A DNA stretch of 64,000 nucleotides, from assembly GCF_001570585.1 (NCBI RefSeq), contig NZ_BBXF01000005.1, forward strand, positions 248,001 to 312,000. Direction: 5' to 3'. The DNA comes from Herbidospora daliensis (GTDB taxonomy: Bacteria; Actinomycetota; Actinomycetes; Streptosporangiales; Streptosporangiaceae). The translations under genes were made by a program, and so were the position numbers. Under the pieces are notes generated by a model, which was given only the letters and a program-made list of their open reading frames with translations, made no database searches and was not told where the DNA came from. The stretch's first letter is position 1; every line of letters begins with the position of its first letter. Positions 8,930-17,736 of the stretch are shown here, one piece after another.

Positions 8930-10429
8930 ATGCTGAGAAGAACCTTCGCCGCTGGTGTCCCACTCGTCGTCTTCGCCTCGATCGCGATGGCCGCGGTCCC
9001 GGTGTCGACGGTCGCGGCGAAGGCCCGTCCCAACGTCGTGTTCATCGTCGCTGACGATCTCGACGCGGGCATCCTGGAGCGTTTCGCGGACAAGTTCCCC
9101 AACATCACGGCGCTGGCCGCGAGAGGCGCCACGTTCTCCCGCTTCTACGCCACCAATCCGTGGTGTTGTCCGTCGCGAGCCTCGATTCTGCGCTCGCAGT
9201 ACGTCCACAGCCATGGCGTGCTGAGCAACCGGGCCCCGACGGGCGGCTTCGTGCGCTTCCGCCCGCTGGAGAAGGAGACGATCGCCACCTGGATGGATGA
9301 TGCGGGCTACCGCACCGCCCTGTTCGGCAAGTACCTCAACCAGTACCCCAAGGGCGCCGACCCGACGTACATCCCGCCGGGCTGGGACGAATGGGCCTCG
9401 CCCATCCGCAACCTGTACCGCGAGTACGACTACACCCTGAACGACAACGGCAAGATCGTCGAGTACGGCGAGGAGCCCGAGGCGTACCTGACCGACGTGC
9501 TGGCCGCCAAGGCCGCCGAGTTCGTCCAGCGGGACGACCCCTTCTTCCTCTACCTGTCCCCGACGGCGCCGCACCGGCCGGCCAACTTCGCCCCCCGCCA
9601 CGAGGCCGCCTTCCCCGACGCTCAAGCCCCCCGCGGCCCTTCCTGGGACCAGGCCGATCTCTCCGTCGAACCTCACTACCTGCACAAACGCAAGCGGCTG
9701 AGCGAAGCCACCATGGCCGACCTCGACCAGCAGTACCGCGACCGGCTGCGCTCCACGCTCGGCCTGGACGACTTGGTCGGCACGGTCACCAAGGCCCTGG
9801 ATGCGGCGGGCAAGCTGGCGAACACCTATGTCTTCTTCACCTCCGACAACGGCTTCCACCTGGGCGAGCACCGCCTGCGCGGCGGCAAGACCACGCCGTT
9901 CGAAGAGGACATCCGGGTGCCCATGTATGTCGCCGGCCCCGGGATCACCCCCGGCACCACGACGACGGCACTGGGTTCGACCGTGGATTTCGGGGCGACC
10001 TTCGCCGACATCGCAAAAACGCCGACACCGGCGATCTCCGAAGGGCGCTCGCTGCTGCCCGTGCTGGCCGGGGGGCCGGTGCCCTGGCGGGACGCCCTGC
10101 TGGTGGAATTCCAGCGCCCGCCATACGCCGATGGCGGCTGCCCGCCCAGCTACGCCGCGCTGCGCACCGCCGACCACACCTACGTCGAATACGCCACCGG
10201 CGAGCGGCAACTCTACGACAACCTCGCCGACCCCCATCAGTTGCACAACCTCGTGGGTAGCGTCGACCGCACCCTGCAGTCCTACCTGGCCTCCCGGCTG
10301 GGGACACTGCGCACGTGCAGTGGAGCAAGCTGCCGCAAGGCCGACACGGCCGTCGGCGATCGGCCGGTCCTTCCGGCCGCAAGCCCGTTGAGTGCGTGGT
10401 TGCTGACACTGTCGCCTGCCGCCAGATGA
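8930..10429 (+). CDS. Secreted sulfatase
   Basis: Type I sulfatase of 499 residues. The N-terminus is a signal peptide (MLRRTF basic start, hydrophobic core, AKA cleavage region), followed by PNVVFIVADDLD, the first metal-binding strand. The formylglycine signature is C79-C-P-S-R, with Cys79 the residue to be converted. FFTSDNGFHLGEH near residue 300 supplies the second metal and active-site residues. It probably hydrolyses sulfate esters (glycosaminoglycan- or choline-sulfate-like) outside the cell. Three in-frame starts exist; the ATG at 8930 directly before the signal peptide is preferred. It needs a formylglycine-generating enzyme, not seen here. A SulP anion transporter lies 1 kb downstream. 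Confidence 0.88.
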   Translation: MLRRTFAAGVPLVVFASIAMAAVPVSTVAAKARPNVVFIVADDLDAGILERFADKFPNITALAARGATFSRFYATNPWCCPSRASILRSQYVHSHGVLSNRAPTGGFVRFRPLEKETIATWMDDAGYRTALFGKYLNQYPKGADPTYIPPGWDEWASPIRNLYREYDYTLNDNGKIVEYGEEPEAYLTDVLAAKAAEFVQRDDPFFLYLSPTAPHRPANFAPRHEAAFPDAQAPRGPSWDQADLSVEPHYLHKRKRLSEATMADLDQQYRDRLRSTLGLDDLVGTVTKALDAAGKLANTYVFFTSDNGFHLGEHRLRGGKTTPFEEDIRVPMYVAGPGITPGTTTTALGSTVDFGATFADIAKTPTPAISEGRSLLPVLAGGPVPWRDALLVEFQRPPYADGGCPPSYAALRTADHTYVEYATGERQLYDNLADPHQLHNLVGSVDRTLQSYLASRLGTLRTCSGASCRKADTAVGDRPVLPAASPLSAWLLTLSPAAR

Positions 10430-10486
10430 ACCCGTGCCGTCACCTCATCGGCACCGATGGCACGGCGGCGGAGGTCGCGCTGCTGA

Positions 10487-10888
10487 TCAGGAAGTTCCGC
10501 CGGTCAGATGGACGGCGCGTCGCCGTAGTTCGGCGGCGAACTCCTCGGCCCTGCTCAGTTGCGTACGCAGCGCCTGGCAGCGGTCCTGGGTGGCCTGCTC
10601 GAACCGGCCCAGCCTGGCCAGCAGCCATTCTTGTTCGGCCGCGTCCGGTGGTGCCGCACCGCTGTCGTCGAGCCGGTCGGTGATCTCCAGGACTTCACCC
10701 ATCTCTTCCAGGGTGAAGCCGAGCGGCTTCATCCTGCGGATCACCATGAGCCGTGCCACGTCGGCCTCGGTGTAGAGACGGAAACCGCCCTGGCTGCGTG
10801 CCGAGGGCCGCACCAGACCGACCTCGTCATAGTGCCGGATGGTCCGCAACGACAGTTCGGTGCGGGTCGCCACCTGCCCGATGTGCAT
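10487..10888 (-). CDS. MerR-family transcriptional regulator
   Basis: The protein begins MHIGQVATRTELSLRTIRHY, the canonical MerR helix-turn-helix, with the wing EADVARLMVIRRMKPLGFTL and a C-terminal coiled coil (WLLARLGRFEQATQDRCQALRTQLSRAEEF, given here in part). No metal-binding cysteines are visible, so it is not a metal sensor of the CueR/ZntR kind. The ATG at 10888 has GGCGGAG five to six bases upstream; an ATG at 10957 would add 23 poorly conserved residues. It is divergent from the SulP transporter, and the 24-bp palindrome at 11036-11059 between them is its probable operator. Confidence 0.87.
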   Translation of the reverse strand: MHIGQVATRTELSLRTIRHYDEVGLVRPSARSQGGFRLYTEADVARLMVIRRMKPLGFTLEEMGEVLEITDRLDDSGAAPPDAAEQEWLLARLGRFEQATQDRCQALRTQLSRAEEFAAELRRRAVHLTGGTS

Positions 10889-11035
10889 GTGATCTCCGCC
10901 GCTGGGCGCCGGTGCCGAAACTCCGCTTTCGGGGGTGGAAGGCGCCGATTCGTCCATGTCCTGCACGACCTCACTGCTCGGGCTCACTGCTCGGCTGGTT
11001 GGGCGGTGCGGGCGTTCACCGCCGATCCGCCGAAT

Positions 11036-11059
11036 CTCTACTCTAACGTTAGGGTAGAG
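11036..11059. promoter_or_regulatory. 24-bp MerR-type palindromic operator
   Basis: Left arm CTCTACTCTAAC and right arm GTTAGGGTAGAG are reverse complements with one mismatch in twelve and no spacer. Long dyads of this kind between stretched -35 and -10 boxes are the usual MerR targets. It lies 148 bases before merR and upstream of the sulP gene. Confidence 0.7.
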
Positions 11060-11418
11060 TTTCCGGTGATCGGACAGCATCGGGGTGCGCGGCGCGACCA
11101 GAATCGCGCCATCCTGGCACACACCCCGTTCGGCGACACATTCCGGCGTTGTACGAGCGCCGCCTCCATCACAAGGCAAGGAACATCGACGCGCGCATGC
11201 CTTTGATCGCCGCCTGCTGCCCGCCGTGATCTGCCCAAGGTAGCGCCGCAGACACCGCCGTCATCGCCGGTCGGCCGCCTTCTCCCTGACGCGGGTACGT
11301 CTCGGCGTTCCCAGCGGCCCTCCGCTCGGCCGCTTCCCCATCCGCTGCCACCGCGCCGTCGGCCGATGGCATGCCGGCTCGCCGCCCCTGCCAGGGGCCG
11401 CTCCACGAAGGACGTCCG
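11060..11418. other. merR-sulP intergenic region
   Basis: About 360 bases between the operator and the transporter start. No gene, repeat or clear hairpin was recognised; the SulP reading frame is open back to an ATG at 11371. Confidence 0.5.
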
Positions 11419-12930
11419 TTGCCCTCTGTGCCCTCCCGCGCATCCACGTCGTCTCCCGGCCGCCCGCGGCTGACACGGCCAGCCTGGCTCAAGCCCTCGG
11501 TGGCCCGCACCGAGATTCTCTCCGGCCTGGTCGTCGCCCTCGCCCTCATCCCCGAGGCGATCTCCTTTTCGATCATCGCCGGAGTCGACCCCAGCATCGG
11601 CCTGTTCGCCTCCTTCACCATGGCTGTCGTCATCGCCGTCGCCGGTGGCCGCCCTGCCATGATCAGCGCGGCCACCGGCGCCATCGCCCTGGTCGTCGCG
11701 CCGCTGGCACGCGAGCACGGCCTGGGCTACCTGGTCGCGACGGTCATCGTCGGCGGGCTGATCCAGATCGCGCTGGGCGCCCTCGGTGTGGCAAAGCTCA
11801 TGCGGTTCGTGCCTCGCAGCGTCATGGTGGGCTTCGTCAACGCCCTGGCCATCCTGATCTTCATGGCGCAGGTGCCCGAACTCACCGATGTGCCGTGGAT
11901 GGTGTATCCGCTGGTGGCCGCAGGCCTGGCACTGATGGTGTTCTTCCCCCGGCTGACCAGGGCCGTGCCGGCACCGCTGGTGTCCATCGCCGCACTGACC
12001 GCCATCACCGTCGGCGCCGCCCTGGCGGTACCCACCGTCGGCGACCGTGGCGCACTGCCATCGGCGCTGCCCGTGCCCGGCCTGCCGGACGTCCCCTTCA
12101 CCTTCGCCACCCTCACCCTCATCGCGCCGTACGCGCTCGGGTTCGCGCTGGTCGGGCTGATGGAATCGCTGATGACCGCCAAACTCGTCGACGACCTGAC
12201 CGACACCCATTCGTCCAAGACCCGCGAGTCCATCGGCCAGGGCATCGCCAACATCGTCACGGGCTTCTTCGGCGGCATGGGCGGCTGCGCCATGATCGGC
12301 CAGACCATGATCAACGTGAAGAACGGCGCCCGCACCCGCCTGTCCACCTTCACCGCCGGCATCATGCTCATGGTCCTGTGCATCGTGTTCGGCCCGTGGG
12401 TGTCGCAAATCCCGATGGCCGCCCTGGTCGCCGTCATGATCCTGGTCTCCGTCGGCACCTTCGACTGGCACTCCATCGCCCCGGCCACGCTCCGGCGCAT
12501 GCCCGCCGGTGAGATCACCGTCATGGTCGTCACCGTCGCCGTCGTCGTCGCCACCCACAACCTGGCCATCGGCGTGGTGGTCGGCTCGCTGACCGGCCTG
12601 GTCATCTTCGCCCGCCGCGTCGCTCACCTGGCCCAGGTCTCCGCCGTCCTCGACCCCGACGGCGGCCAGGTCGTCTACGCCGTCACCGGAGAGCTGTTCT
12701 TCGCCTCTTCCAACGACCTGGTGTCCCAGTTCGACTACGCGCACGACCCCGACGAGGTGGTCATCGACCTCACCGACGCCCACATCTGGGACGCCTCCTC
12801 CGTCGCGGCCCTGGACGCGGTCGAGGCCAAATACGCCGCTCGCGGAAAGACCGTACAGATCATCGGCCTCAACCAGGCCAGCGCCAGGATGCACTCCACC
12901 TTGTCGGGTGAACTGTCCGGCAGCCACTGA
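11419..12930 (+). CDS. SulP-family anion transporter with short STAS domain
   Basis: About ten to twelve membrane helices starting at ILSGLVVALALIPEAISFSI, the SulP signature region, then GRPAMISAATGAIALVVAPL. The final 90 residues form a STAS domain (YAVTGELFFASSNDLVSQFD, then VVIDLTDAHIWDASSVAALD). It likely imports sulfate, bicarbonate or a related anion. The TTG at 11419 is preceded by GAAGGA with six bases of spacing; an in-frame ATG at 11371 has no ribosome site. It is divergent from merR and probably MerR-controlled; the secreted sulfatase upstream could supply sulfate (inference). Confidence 0.85.
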   Translation: MPSVPSRASTSSPGRPRLTRPAWLKPSVARTEILSGLVVALALIPEAISFSIIAGVDPSIGLFASFTMAVVIAVAGGRPAMISAATGAIALVVAPLAREHGLGYLVATVIVGGLIQIALGALGVAKLMRFVPRSVMVGFVNALAILIFMAQVPELTDVPWMVYPLVAAGLALMVFFPRLTRAVPAPLVSIAALTAITVGAALAVPTVGDRGALPSALPVPGLPDVPFTFATLTLIAPYALGFALVGLMESLMTAKLVDDLTDTHSSKTRESIGQGIANIVTGFFGGMGGCAMIGQTMINVKNGARTRLSTFTAGIMLMVLCIVFGPWVSQIPMAALVAVMILVSVGTFDWHSIAPATLRRMPAGEITVMVVTVAVVVATHNLAIGVVVGSLTGLVIFARRVAHLAQVSAVLDPDGGQVVYAVTGELFFASSNDLVSQFDYAHDPDEVVIDLTDAHIWDASSVAALDAVEAKYAARGKTVQIIGLNQASARMHSTLSGELSGSH

Positions 12931-12956
12931 CACCCCACCGCGGTCAGCTGAGGCTC

Positions 12957-13230
12957 TCCACCCACCGGCGGGTGATCACGGTGATCAGTGATCGTGGGCG
13001 GGTCTGAGCCCAGGTGTCCCGCCAGACGGGCGTGCCGGGCGGTGGGGCCGCCGAGTTCGGGCCGGTTGCAGTTCTCGGTCAGCCGGCTCAGGTCCTTACG
13101 GGTCACCCACCCCGTGGTGTCGAGCTTGACGGGTTTGATGCTGGCCTTGATGGTCGCGAAGACCTTGTAGATCTCGACCCAGCCGAGCGGCCGGATGGCG
13201 AACTGCCACAGCACCTCGGCGACGTCGACT
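12957..13230 (-). pseudogene. Decayed conserved hypothetical gene
   Basis: The minus-strand frame contains GWVTRKDLSRLTENCNRPEL followed by GGPTARHARLAG, which resembles the C-terminal part of a conserved actinobacterial protein of unknown function (memory-based, unverified). Upstream and downstream parts are not coherent, there is no start with a ribosome site, and the frame runs on into the sulP gene. The rest of the 12931-13552 gap holds no other recognisable gene. Confidence 0.3.
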
Positions 13231-13257
13231 TGATTAGACGATTCTCTAATCAAGTCG
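13226..13257. repeat. Perfect 13-bp inverted repeat with 6-nt loop
   Basis: Arms CGACTTGATTAGA and TCTAATCAAGTCG flank CGATTC. The arms are AT-rich compared with the surrounding DNA and not followed by a T-tract, so an intrinsic terminator is unlikely. It could be a protein-binding or recombination site. Confidence 0.7.
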
Positions 13258-13552
13258 GTGGTGCCGGTTGGCCTGCATCGCGGGCGGCCGGCGGCCCGTC
13301 GACGCCAGCTGATCGTGAGAAGAAACCAGTCATGAGTGGTCACGGTCTCCTCGGTTCCGGCCGCCTGCACGGCTCTCCGGATGCTGGCGACACGGCCATC
13401 CGCCTCAACCGGTTCGCCCAGAAAGGCAGCTGTGGTGAGCGAGATGGTCTGCCGTTGAGGCCGGATCTGCGCCACAAGCATATGGTTGCTGAGGCTCGCC
13501 TGACCAAGATCACTTGTTCCCTACTCGCACGGCGTGTGCTTCCGCCCGAGAG

Positions 13553-13990
13553 CTAGATCCGGCTGATCTTGCGGCCCGTCACGCGTTGGGGTGCGATGCG
13601 GATGTAGTGGTCACGGCTGTCTCCGGCCCAGGAGTCGACGTCCTCGGCACCCGTCGCCGCCAGCTCACCCTCCGAGACGTGATGGGCGGGCCCTTGGATC
13701 AGGACGCTCCAGCCGTCGCGGTTCTGCTCGTCGATATGGTCGACCTGGAAGGCGATTTTCACTTCCAGATCGTCGATTCCCGATGAAATGCTCTCATCCA
13801 TGGTTCCGCCTTTGCGAATACGGAACACAATCTGACCGTCGATCAACCGGTAATTCACCGGGAATACGGTCGGGCCCCCCGCTCCCCCGAACGCCACACG
13901 CCCGATTCCGCCCTGCTCAGCGAGCTGGAGGCACTCCTTTTCGCTCAGTTCCTCCAGAGTGCTCGAACCCGAATCGCGCATCGCACTCAA
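13553..13990 (-). CDS. PNPOx-like (split-barrel flavin-binding) protein
   Basis: A 145-residue pyridoxamine 5'-phosphate oxidase-like protein. Key stretches are LSEKECLQLAEQGGIGRVAF, VFPVNYRLIDGQIVF, the FMN-phosphate-contacting RKGGTMDE, and VAFQVDHID-like text reading KIAFQVDHIDEQNRDGWSVL, then VLIQGPAHHV. A close paralogue is encoded at 55210-55635 at the far side of the island. Members bind FMN, F420 or haem; some belong to the mycobacterial DosR regulon. The TTG at 13990 has GGAG six bases upstream; an ATG nine bases later is possible. It is divergent from the CBS-nitroreductase fusion, with an AT-rich promoter region between them. Confidence 0.85.
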   Translation of the reverse strand: MSAMRDSGSSTLEELSEKECLQLAEQGGIGRVAFGGAGGPTVFPVNYRLIDGQIVFRIRKGGTMDESISSGIDDLEVKIAFQVDHIDEQNRDGWSVLIQGPAHHVSEGELAATGAEDVDSWAGDSRDHYIRIAPQRVTGRKISRI

Positions 13991-14120
13991 TGGGATCTCC
14001 TCTCCTCGCCCGGGTATCGCCCGGCTGACTGCGGTCTGCTAGGAAGGAAGAAGGTAACTACTCCTTATTCTACCTTCCGCCTCATCTGAGAAATGGGGCG
14101 GCGGTGCTGGAGGGGGTCCC

Positions 14121-15671
14121 ATGCCGATCAAGGTGGGACAGGTGATGGGCCGGACCGCGGTGGCGGTACGGCGCGGAACGCGTCGTGCGGACATCGTGTC
14201 GGCGCTGGACACGTACGGAATCAGGCAGGTCACGGTCGTCGATCACGACAATCGCCCGGTGGGCACCGTGTCGGAGACCGATCTGCGTTCCGACAAGGGA
14301 CGGAGCGACCGGCTGACCGCCGGCGATCTGATGACCTCACCGGCCGTCACGGTGACGCCTGACATCAGCGTCAGGGAGGCGGCGCGGCTGATGTACATCC
14401 ACGATGTGGATCAGTTGCCCGTCGTGGACCCCGCCGACGGGAAGATCGCCGGTGTCGTCGCGCAGGCGGATGTGCTGCCCATCATCACCCACCTGGCAGG
14501 CGAGGTGCGCGAAGAGGTCGTCTCGCTGATCCGGGAGATCACCGATCTCGACCCCGGCACCGTCTCGATCACTGTCGGCGAGGGCGTCGTCGATCTCGCC
14601 GGAACCGTCCCCGCCGGAACGCCGGTCCCCCGCCTCGTCGAAGCCCTCCGGGGGATCGACGGCGTCGTGGAGGTCAACTGCGATCTTGCCCCGCCCTCGA
14701 TCTCGCCGGGAAAGCCGGCGGCTGATATGGAAACGGTGGTGGAGGCGGCGACCTGGGCGCCGTCGATCCACAACTCCCAGCCGTGGTCCTTCGCGATCGC
14801 CGGAGAGGAGATCAGTCTGCGCTCCGACCCCGACCGCCGGCTTCCCGTCAGCGATCCGCAGGGACGCCAGTTGACGATCAGCTGCGGCGCGGCGCTGTTC
14901 AACATGCGGACCGTCGTCCGGGCGATGGGCCGTCAGCCGCAGGTCAGGACCTTGCCCGATCCCGATCGGCCGGGCCTGGTCGCCACGGTGCGCGTCGGTC
15001 CCGGAGAGCCTCCGTGCGAGGAGGTCACGACCGTGCGCGAGGAGATCCCCCGGCGGCGCACCCACCGGGGTGGCTTCGCCGAGCGGCCCGTCCCCGATGA
15101 CCTGGTCGAGTCGCTGAGGGCGATGGCCGCCATGGAGAACGTCCGGCTGATTCCGTTCAGGTCGCCGGGCGACGTGCGGATCCTCGGAGCGCTGACCACG
15201 GTGGCGCAGGAGTTGCAGGCACGGGATCCGGAGTTCGAGCTGGAGATGATCCGGTGGGGGCTGCGTCCCGGGAGTCCGCGCAGGGACGGCGTGCCCGCCG
15301 ACGCCTATCCTCGGCGGACCCCGCAGACCCACCCGGAGTTTCCGCAGCGGGACTACAGCCGGGGCCAGGGCTGGGGCGCCGACGATGAGCAGCCCGGGGC
15401 GACCGGAGTGGTGGCGGTGATCACCACGACCGGTGACGAGCGGATCGACTGGGTCCAGGCGGGGCAGGCGCTGGAGTCGGTTCTCCTGTACGCCTCCTCC
15501 CGAGGCGTACAGGCCGCCTTCCACACCCAGCTCCTGGAGTATCCGCATCTGCGCGAGTTCCTCCGCGAGAAGTTGTGCTCCGGCGAGTATCCGCAGGTGG
15601 TGCTGCGGCTGGGTTACCCGCTCGGGACGACCCGTTCCTTCCGCCGCCCCTTGGTGGAGGTCCTTTCCTAG
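14121..15671 (+). CDS. CBS-CBS-BON-nitroreductase (Acg-type) fusion protein
   Basis: A 516-residue protein with two modules normally encoded separately. Residues 1-125 are a CBS pair (VGQVMGRTAVAV; AGDLMTSPAVTV; QLPVVDPADGKIAGVVAQAD). Residues about 130-190 are a BON domain (TITVGEGVVDLAG-like; ALRGIDGVVEVNCDL). From residue 203 it is an Acg/Rv2032-type nitroreductase (TWAPSIHNSQPWSF; RRRTHRGGF; GQALESVLLYASSRGVQAAF). The ATG at codon 203, where a free-standing nitroreductase would start, lacks a Shine-Dalgarno, supporting one polypeptide. CBS domains bind adenine nucleotides, so the fusion may gate the flavoprotein by energy state (inference). Two unfused homologues lie at 40026 and 52493. 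Confidence 0.88.
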   Translation: MPIKVGQVMGRTAVAVRRGTRRADIVSALDTYGIRQVTVVDHDNRPVGTVSETDLRSDKGRSDRLTAGDLMTSPAVTVTPDISVREAARLMYIHDVDQLPVVDPADGKIAGVVAQADVLPIITHLAGEVREEVVSLIREITDLDPGTVSITVGEGVVDLAGTVPAGTPVPRLVEALRGIDGVVEVNCDLAPPSISPGKPAADMETVVEAATWAPSIHNSQPWSFAIAGEEISLRSDPDRRLPVSDPQGRQLTISCGAALFNMRTVVRAMGRQPQVRTLPDPDRPGLVATVRVGPGEPPCEEVTTVREEIPRRRTHRGGFAERPVPDDLVESLRAMAAMENVRLIPFRSPGDVRILGALTTVAQELQARDPEFELEMIRWGLRPGSPRRDGVPADAYPRRTPQTHPEFPQRDYSRGQGWGADDEQPGATGVVAVITTTGDERIDWVQAGQALESVLLYASSRGVQAAFHTQLLEYPHLREFLREKLCSGEYPQVVLRLGYPLGTTRSFRRPLVEVLS

Positions 15672-15677
15672 ATCAGG

Positions 15678-15896
15678 TCACGGGTTCCACCCGGAACAGC
15701 GCCGGGTCGATTCGATGAGGTCGCCCACTTGCGGCGGGACAGCTCGGCTGGTGTGCCCGGGGCAGCCGGTAGCGATGTCCTGCATGTCACCTTTGCGCAT
15801 GAGTTCCCAGGCCATGATCGGGGACTCGTCCGGGGTGACCGTGACGACCACCCGAGTCATGACGTCTCCGGCGGCGAGCGTCGTCGGGTCGATCAT
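15678..15896 (-). pseudogene. Truncated CBS-domain protein
   Basis: The first 35 residues (TLAAGDVMTRVVVTVTPDES, then PIMAWELMRKG) match almost residue for residue the CBS protein encoded at 54617. It then goes straight to GCPGHTSRAVPPQVGDLIES and ends at 72 residues, lacking most of CBS1 and all of CBS2. The start overlaps the stop of the upstream USP gene by four bases (ATGA), so it is the former last gene of that operon. Internal deletion remnant. Confidence 0.75.
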
Positions 15897-16747
15897 CGCC
15901 CGTCCTCCTTCTCGGTGACGATGGCGACCGGGCAGTGGGCCCGGTGCAGCAGGCCGTAGCCGACCGATCCGAGGGCGGTGGAGCGGATCATTCCTCGTCG
16001 GCGTGAACCGACGATCACCAGGTCGGCGGTACGGGACTCCTCCGACAGGACGTAGACCGGATGACCGCAGACGCCCACCTGCTCGACCGGGACCTGGGGG
16101 AACTTCTCCGTCCAGGGCGCCAGCTGCTGGCGGACGGAGGTCATCTGCTCGTCGAAGCACTTCTGGATCAGGGTGCCGTAGCCGGCGGCGGAGGCCGCGA
16201 GCGTCGGCGGTTGCCAGGCGTACACGAGCTTGAGCCTGGCTTCACGCCGTTGGGCCTCGGCGAAGGCGAAGTCGAGGGCCGTCTCGGATTCCTCGCTGCC
16301 GTCGTACCCGGCGACGAGCCGGCCGTAGGTGTGCCGAGGAGACGTGCGGACGACGACGAGGGGGCCTGCCGTCTGACCGGCGAGGGCCAGGCCGACCGAT
16401 CCGAGGATCAGGCCGGCGAAGCCGCCCCGGCCGCGGCTGCCGATCACGACCTCGTCGGCGCCCATCGCCTCCCTGCCGAGCCGGTCGGTGACGTCGCCTC
16501 TGATCAGTTGGGTGCTGACCTCGATGTCCGGGGCGCAGTCGAAGGCCCGTCGCTGGGCCTCGGCGATGACGTCCTCGTGGTGGCGGCGCTCGGTCTCGTG
16601 TACTTCCTGGTCGCCCACGGTGAGGGGCGGCCAGACGTGGATGATCCGCAGCGCGGCGTTCCTGCGGGCCGCGTCGCGGGCCGCGTACTCCACCGCGGCC
16701 AGAGAGGGCGCTGATCCGTCGACGCCCACGACGATGGTCGAGGTCAT
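15893..16747 (-). CDS. Tandem universal stress protein
   Basis: Two UspA domains in 284 residues. Domain 1 starts TIVVGVDGSAPSLAAVEYAA and has the nucleotide loop GSRGRGGFAGLILGSV. Domain 2 starts GRLVAGYDGSEESETALDFA and ends GSRRRGMIRSTALGSVGYGL with HRAHCPVAIV. The G-2X-G-9X-G(S/T) loops suggest ATP binding. It follows the USP gene at 16772 by 24 bases in the same operon, downstream of the DosR-like box at 17701-17714. Tandem USPs of this type are hallmark members of the mycobacterial DosR regulon. Confidence 0.92.
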   Translation of the reverse strand: MTSTIVVGVDGSAPSLAAVEYAARDAARRNAALRIIHVWPPLTVGDQEVHETERRHHEDVIAEAQRRAFDCAPDIEVSTQLIRGDVTDRLGREAMGADEVVIGSRGRGGFAGLILGSVGLALAGQTAGPLVVVRTSPRHTYGRLVAGYDGSEESETALDFAFAEAQRREARLKLVYAWQPPTLAASAAGYGTLIQKCFDEQMTSVRQQLAPWTEKFPQVPVEQVGVCGHPVYVLSEESRTADLVIVGSRRRGMIRSTALGSVGYGLLHRAHCPVAIVTEKEDGR

Positions 16748-16771
16748 GCTCGTTCTCCTTTCGTGGCGCGG

Positions 16772-17617
16772 TCAGTCGGCCATCGCGACGACGGCGACAG
16801 GGCAGGCGGCGTGCCGGAGCAGCGGGTCGGCGGTCGAGCCCAGGTGGCCGAAGCGGCGGCGTCCCACCACGACGAGCCCGGCCTGTGCCGACAGGCTGGT
16901 CAGGGTCTCACGCGGGGCGTCGAGCGTGACCTTGGCGGTGACCCGCACCTCCGGGTAGCGCTCCTGCCAGGCGGTGAGCGCCTCGCCGAGCGCCTCCTCG
17001 GCCAGGGTGAGGTCGGGGACCAGAGCCATCGCGGTGCCGAACGACGGGGCGGTCAGGCCACACCGGACGGCCACCAGCGGGAGCTGCCGGAGTGCGGCCT
17101 CGGCGAAGGCGAACTCGACCACCGGCCGGGCCCTGCCTCCCGGGGCTCCATCGACCCCCACCACGACGGGCCCGGGGTGGAGCGGGGCGGGGACCGGGCC
17201 CGGCCCGCGTACGACCAGGGCCGGGCAGGCGGCGTGGGCGGCGACGTGGCAGGCGACCGAGCCGATCATCTTGGACGGGATCCGGCTCAGTCCCCGCGAG
17301 CCGACCACGATCAGGTCGGCCGACCCGGACAGGGCCGCGAGCTGGTCGTCGGCCTCCCCCTGCCACAACTCCCCTTTGACCTCCGTCACCGCGCTGGTGG
17401 ACCGCGCGCATGAGACGCCGTGCCAGAGCACGTGATCGGCGGCCCGGCGCAGATGATCCTTGGCCTCGTCGGAGGCCTCGCCATAAGGCCAGTGCCAGGC
17501 GTGGGCGACCGTGAGCGGAAGTTTCCGCATCTCCGCCTCGTCCATGGCCCAGTCCAGGGCCTGCATCGCGAAATCTGAGCCGTCGTAGCCGACGACGACC
17601 CCGTTCATCGTGGTCAT
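16772..17617 (-). CDS. Tandem universal stress protein (divergent)
   Basis: Two UspA domains: GVVVGYDGSDFAMQALDWAM at the start and VVVGVDGAPGGRARPVVEFA in the middle. Domain 1 has GSRGLSRIPSKMIGSV; domain 2 has GRRRFGHLGSTADPLL, in which the ATP-loop glycine spacing is less canonical, so the second domain may not bind nucleotide. First gene of a three-gene minus-strand operon (USP-USP-CBS fragment). An ATG at 17617 is used; a GTG at 17626 and an ATG at 17607 are alternatives. The DosR-like box at 17701-17714 lies 84 bases upstream and is shared with the divergent SulP gene. Confidence 0.88.
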   Translation of the reverse strand: MTTMNGVVVGYDGSDFAMQALDWAMDEAEMRKLPLTVAHAWHWPYGEASDEAKDHLRRAADHVLWHGVSCARSTSAVTEVKGELWQGEADDQLAALSGSADLIVVGSRGLSRIPSKMIGSVACHVAAHAACPALVVRGPGPVPAPLHPGPVVVGVDGAPGGRARPVVEFAFAEAALRQLPLVAVRCGLTAPSFGTAMALVPDLTLAEEALGEALTAWQERYPEVRVTAKVTLDAPRETLTSLSAQAGLVVVGRRRFGHLGSTADPLLRHAACPVAVVAMAD

Positions 17618-17700
17618 ACGTCTCACCAGCGCTTTCTCGGTTCACCTCCACTGTCTCTCCGCGGCCGGGCGAGCCGCAGGGGCGGGGGGCCCTTTGAGGA

Positions 17701-17714
17701 GAGACCTTGGTCCC
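17701..17714. promoter_or_regulatory. DosR-like box GAGACCTTGGTCCC
   Basis: Matches the island consensus (reverse strand GGGACCAAGGTCTC). It lies 23 bases before the sulP ATG at 17737 and 84 before the divergent USP operon. Confidence 0.65.
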
Positions 17715-17736
17715 GCCGAATGCGACACTGACGGTC

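Noticed and set aside
13226-13257. The AT-rich hairpin as a sulP terminator
   Set aside because: It lies almost 300 bases after the sulP stop, has no T-tract and is AT-rich rather than GC-rich.
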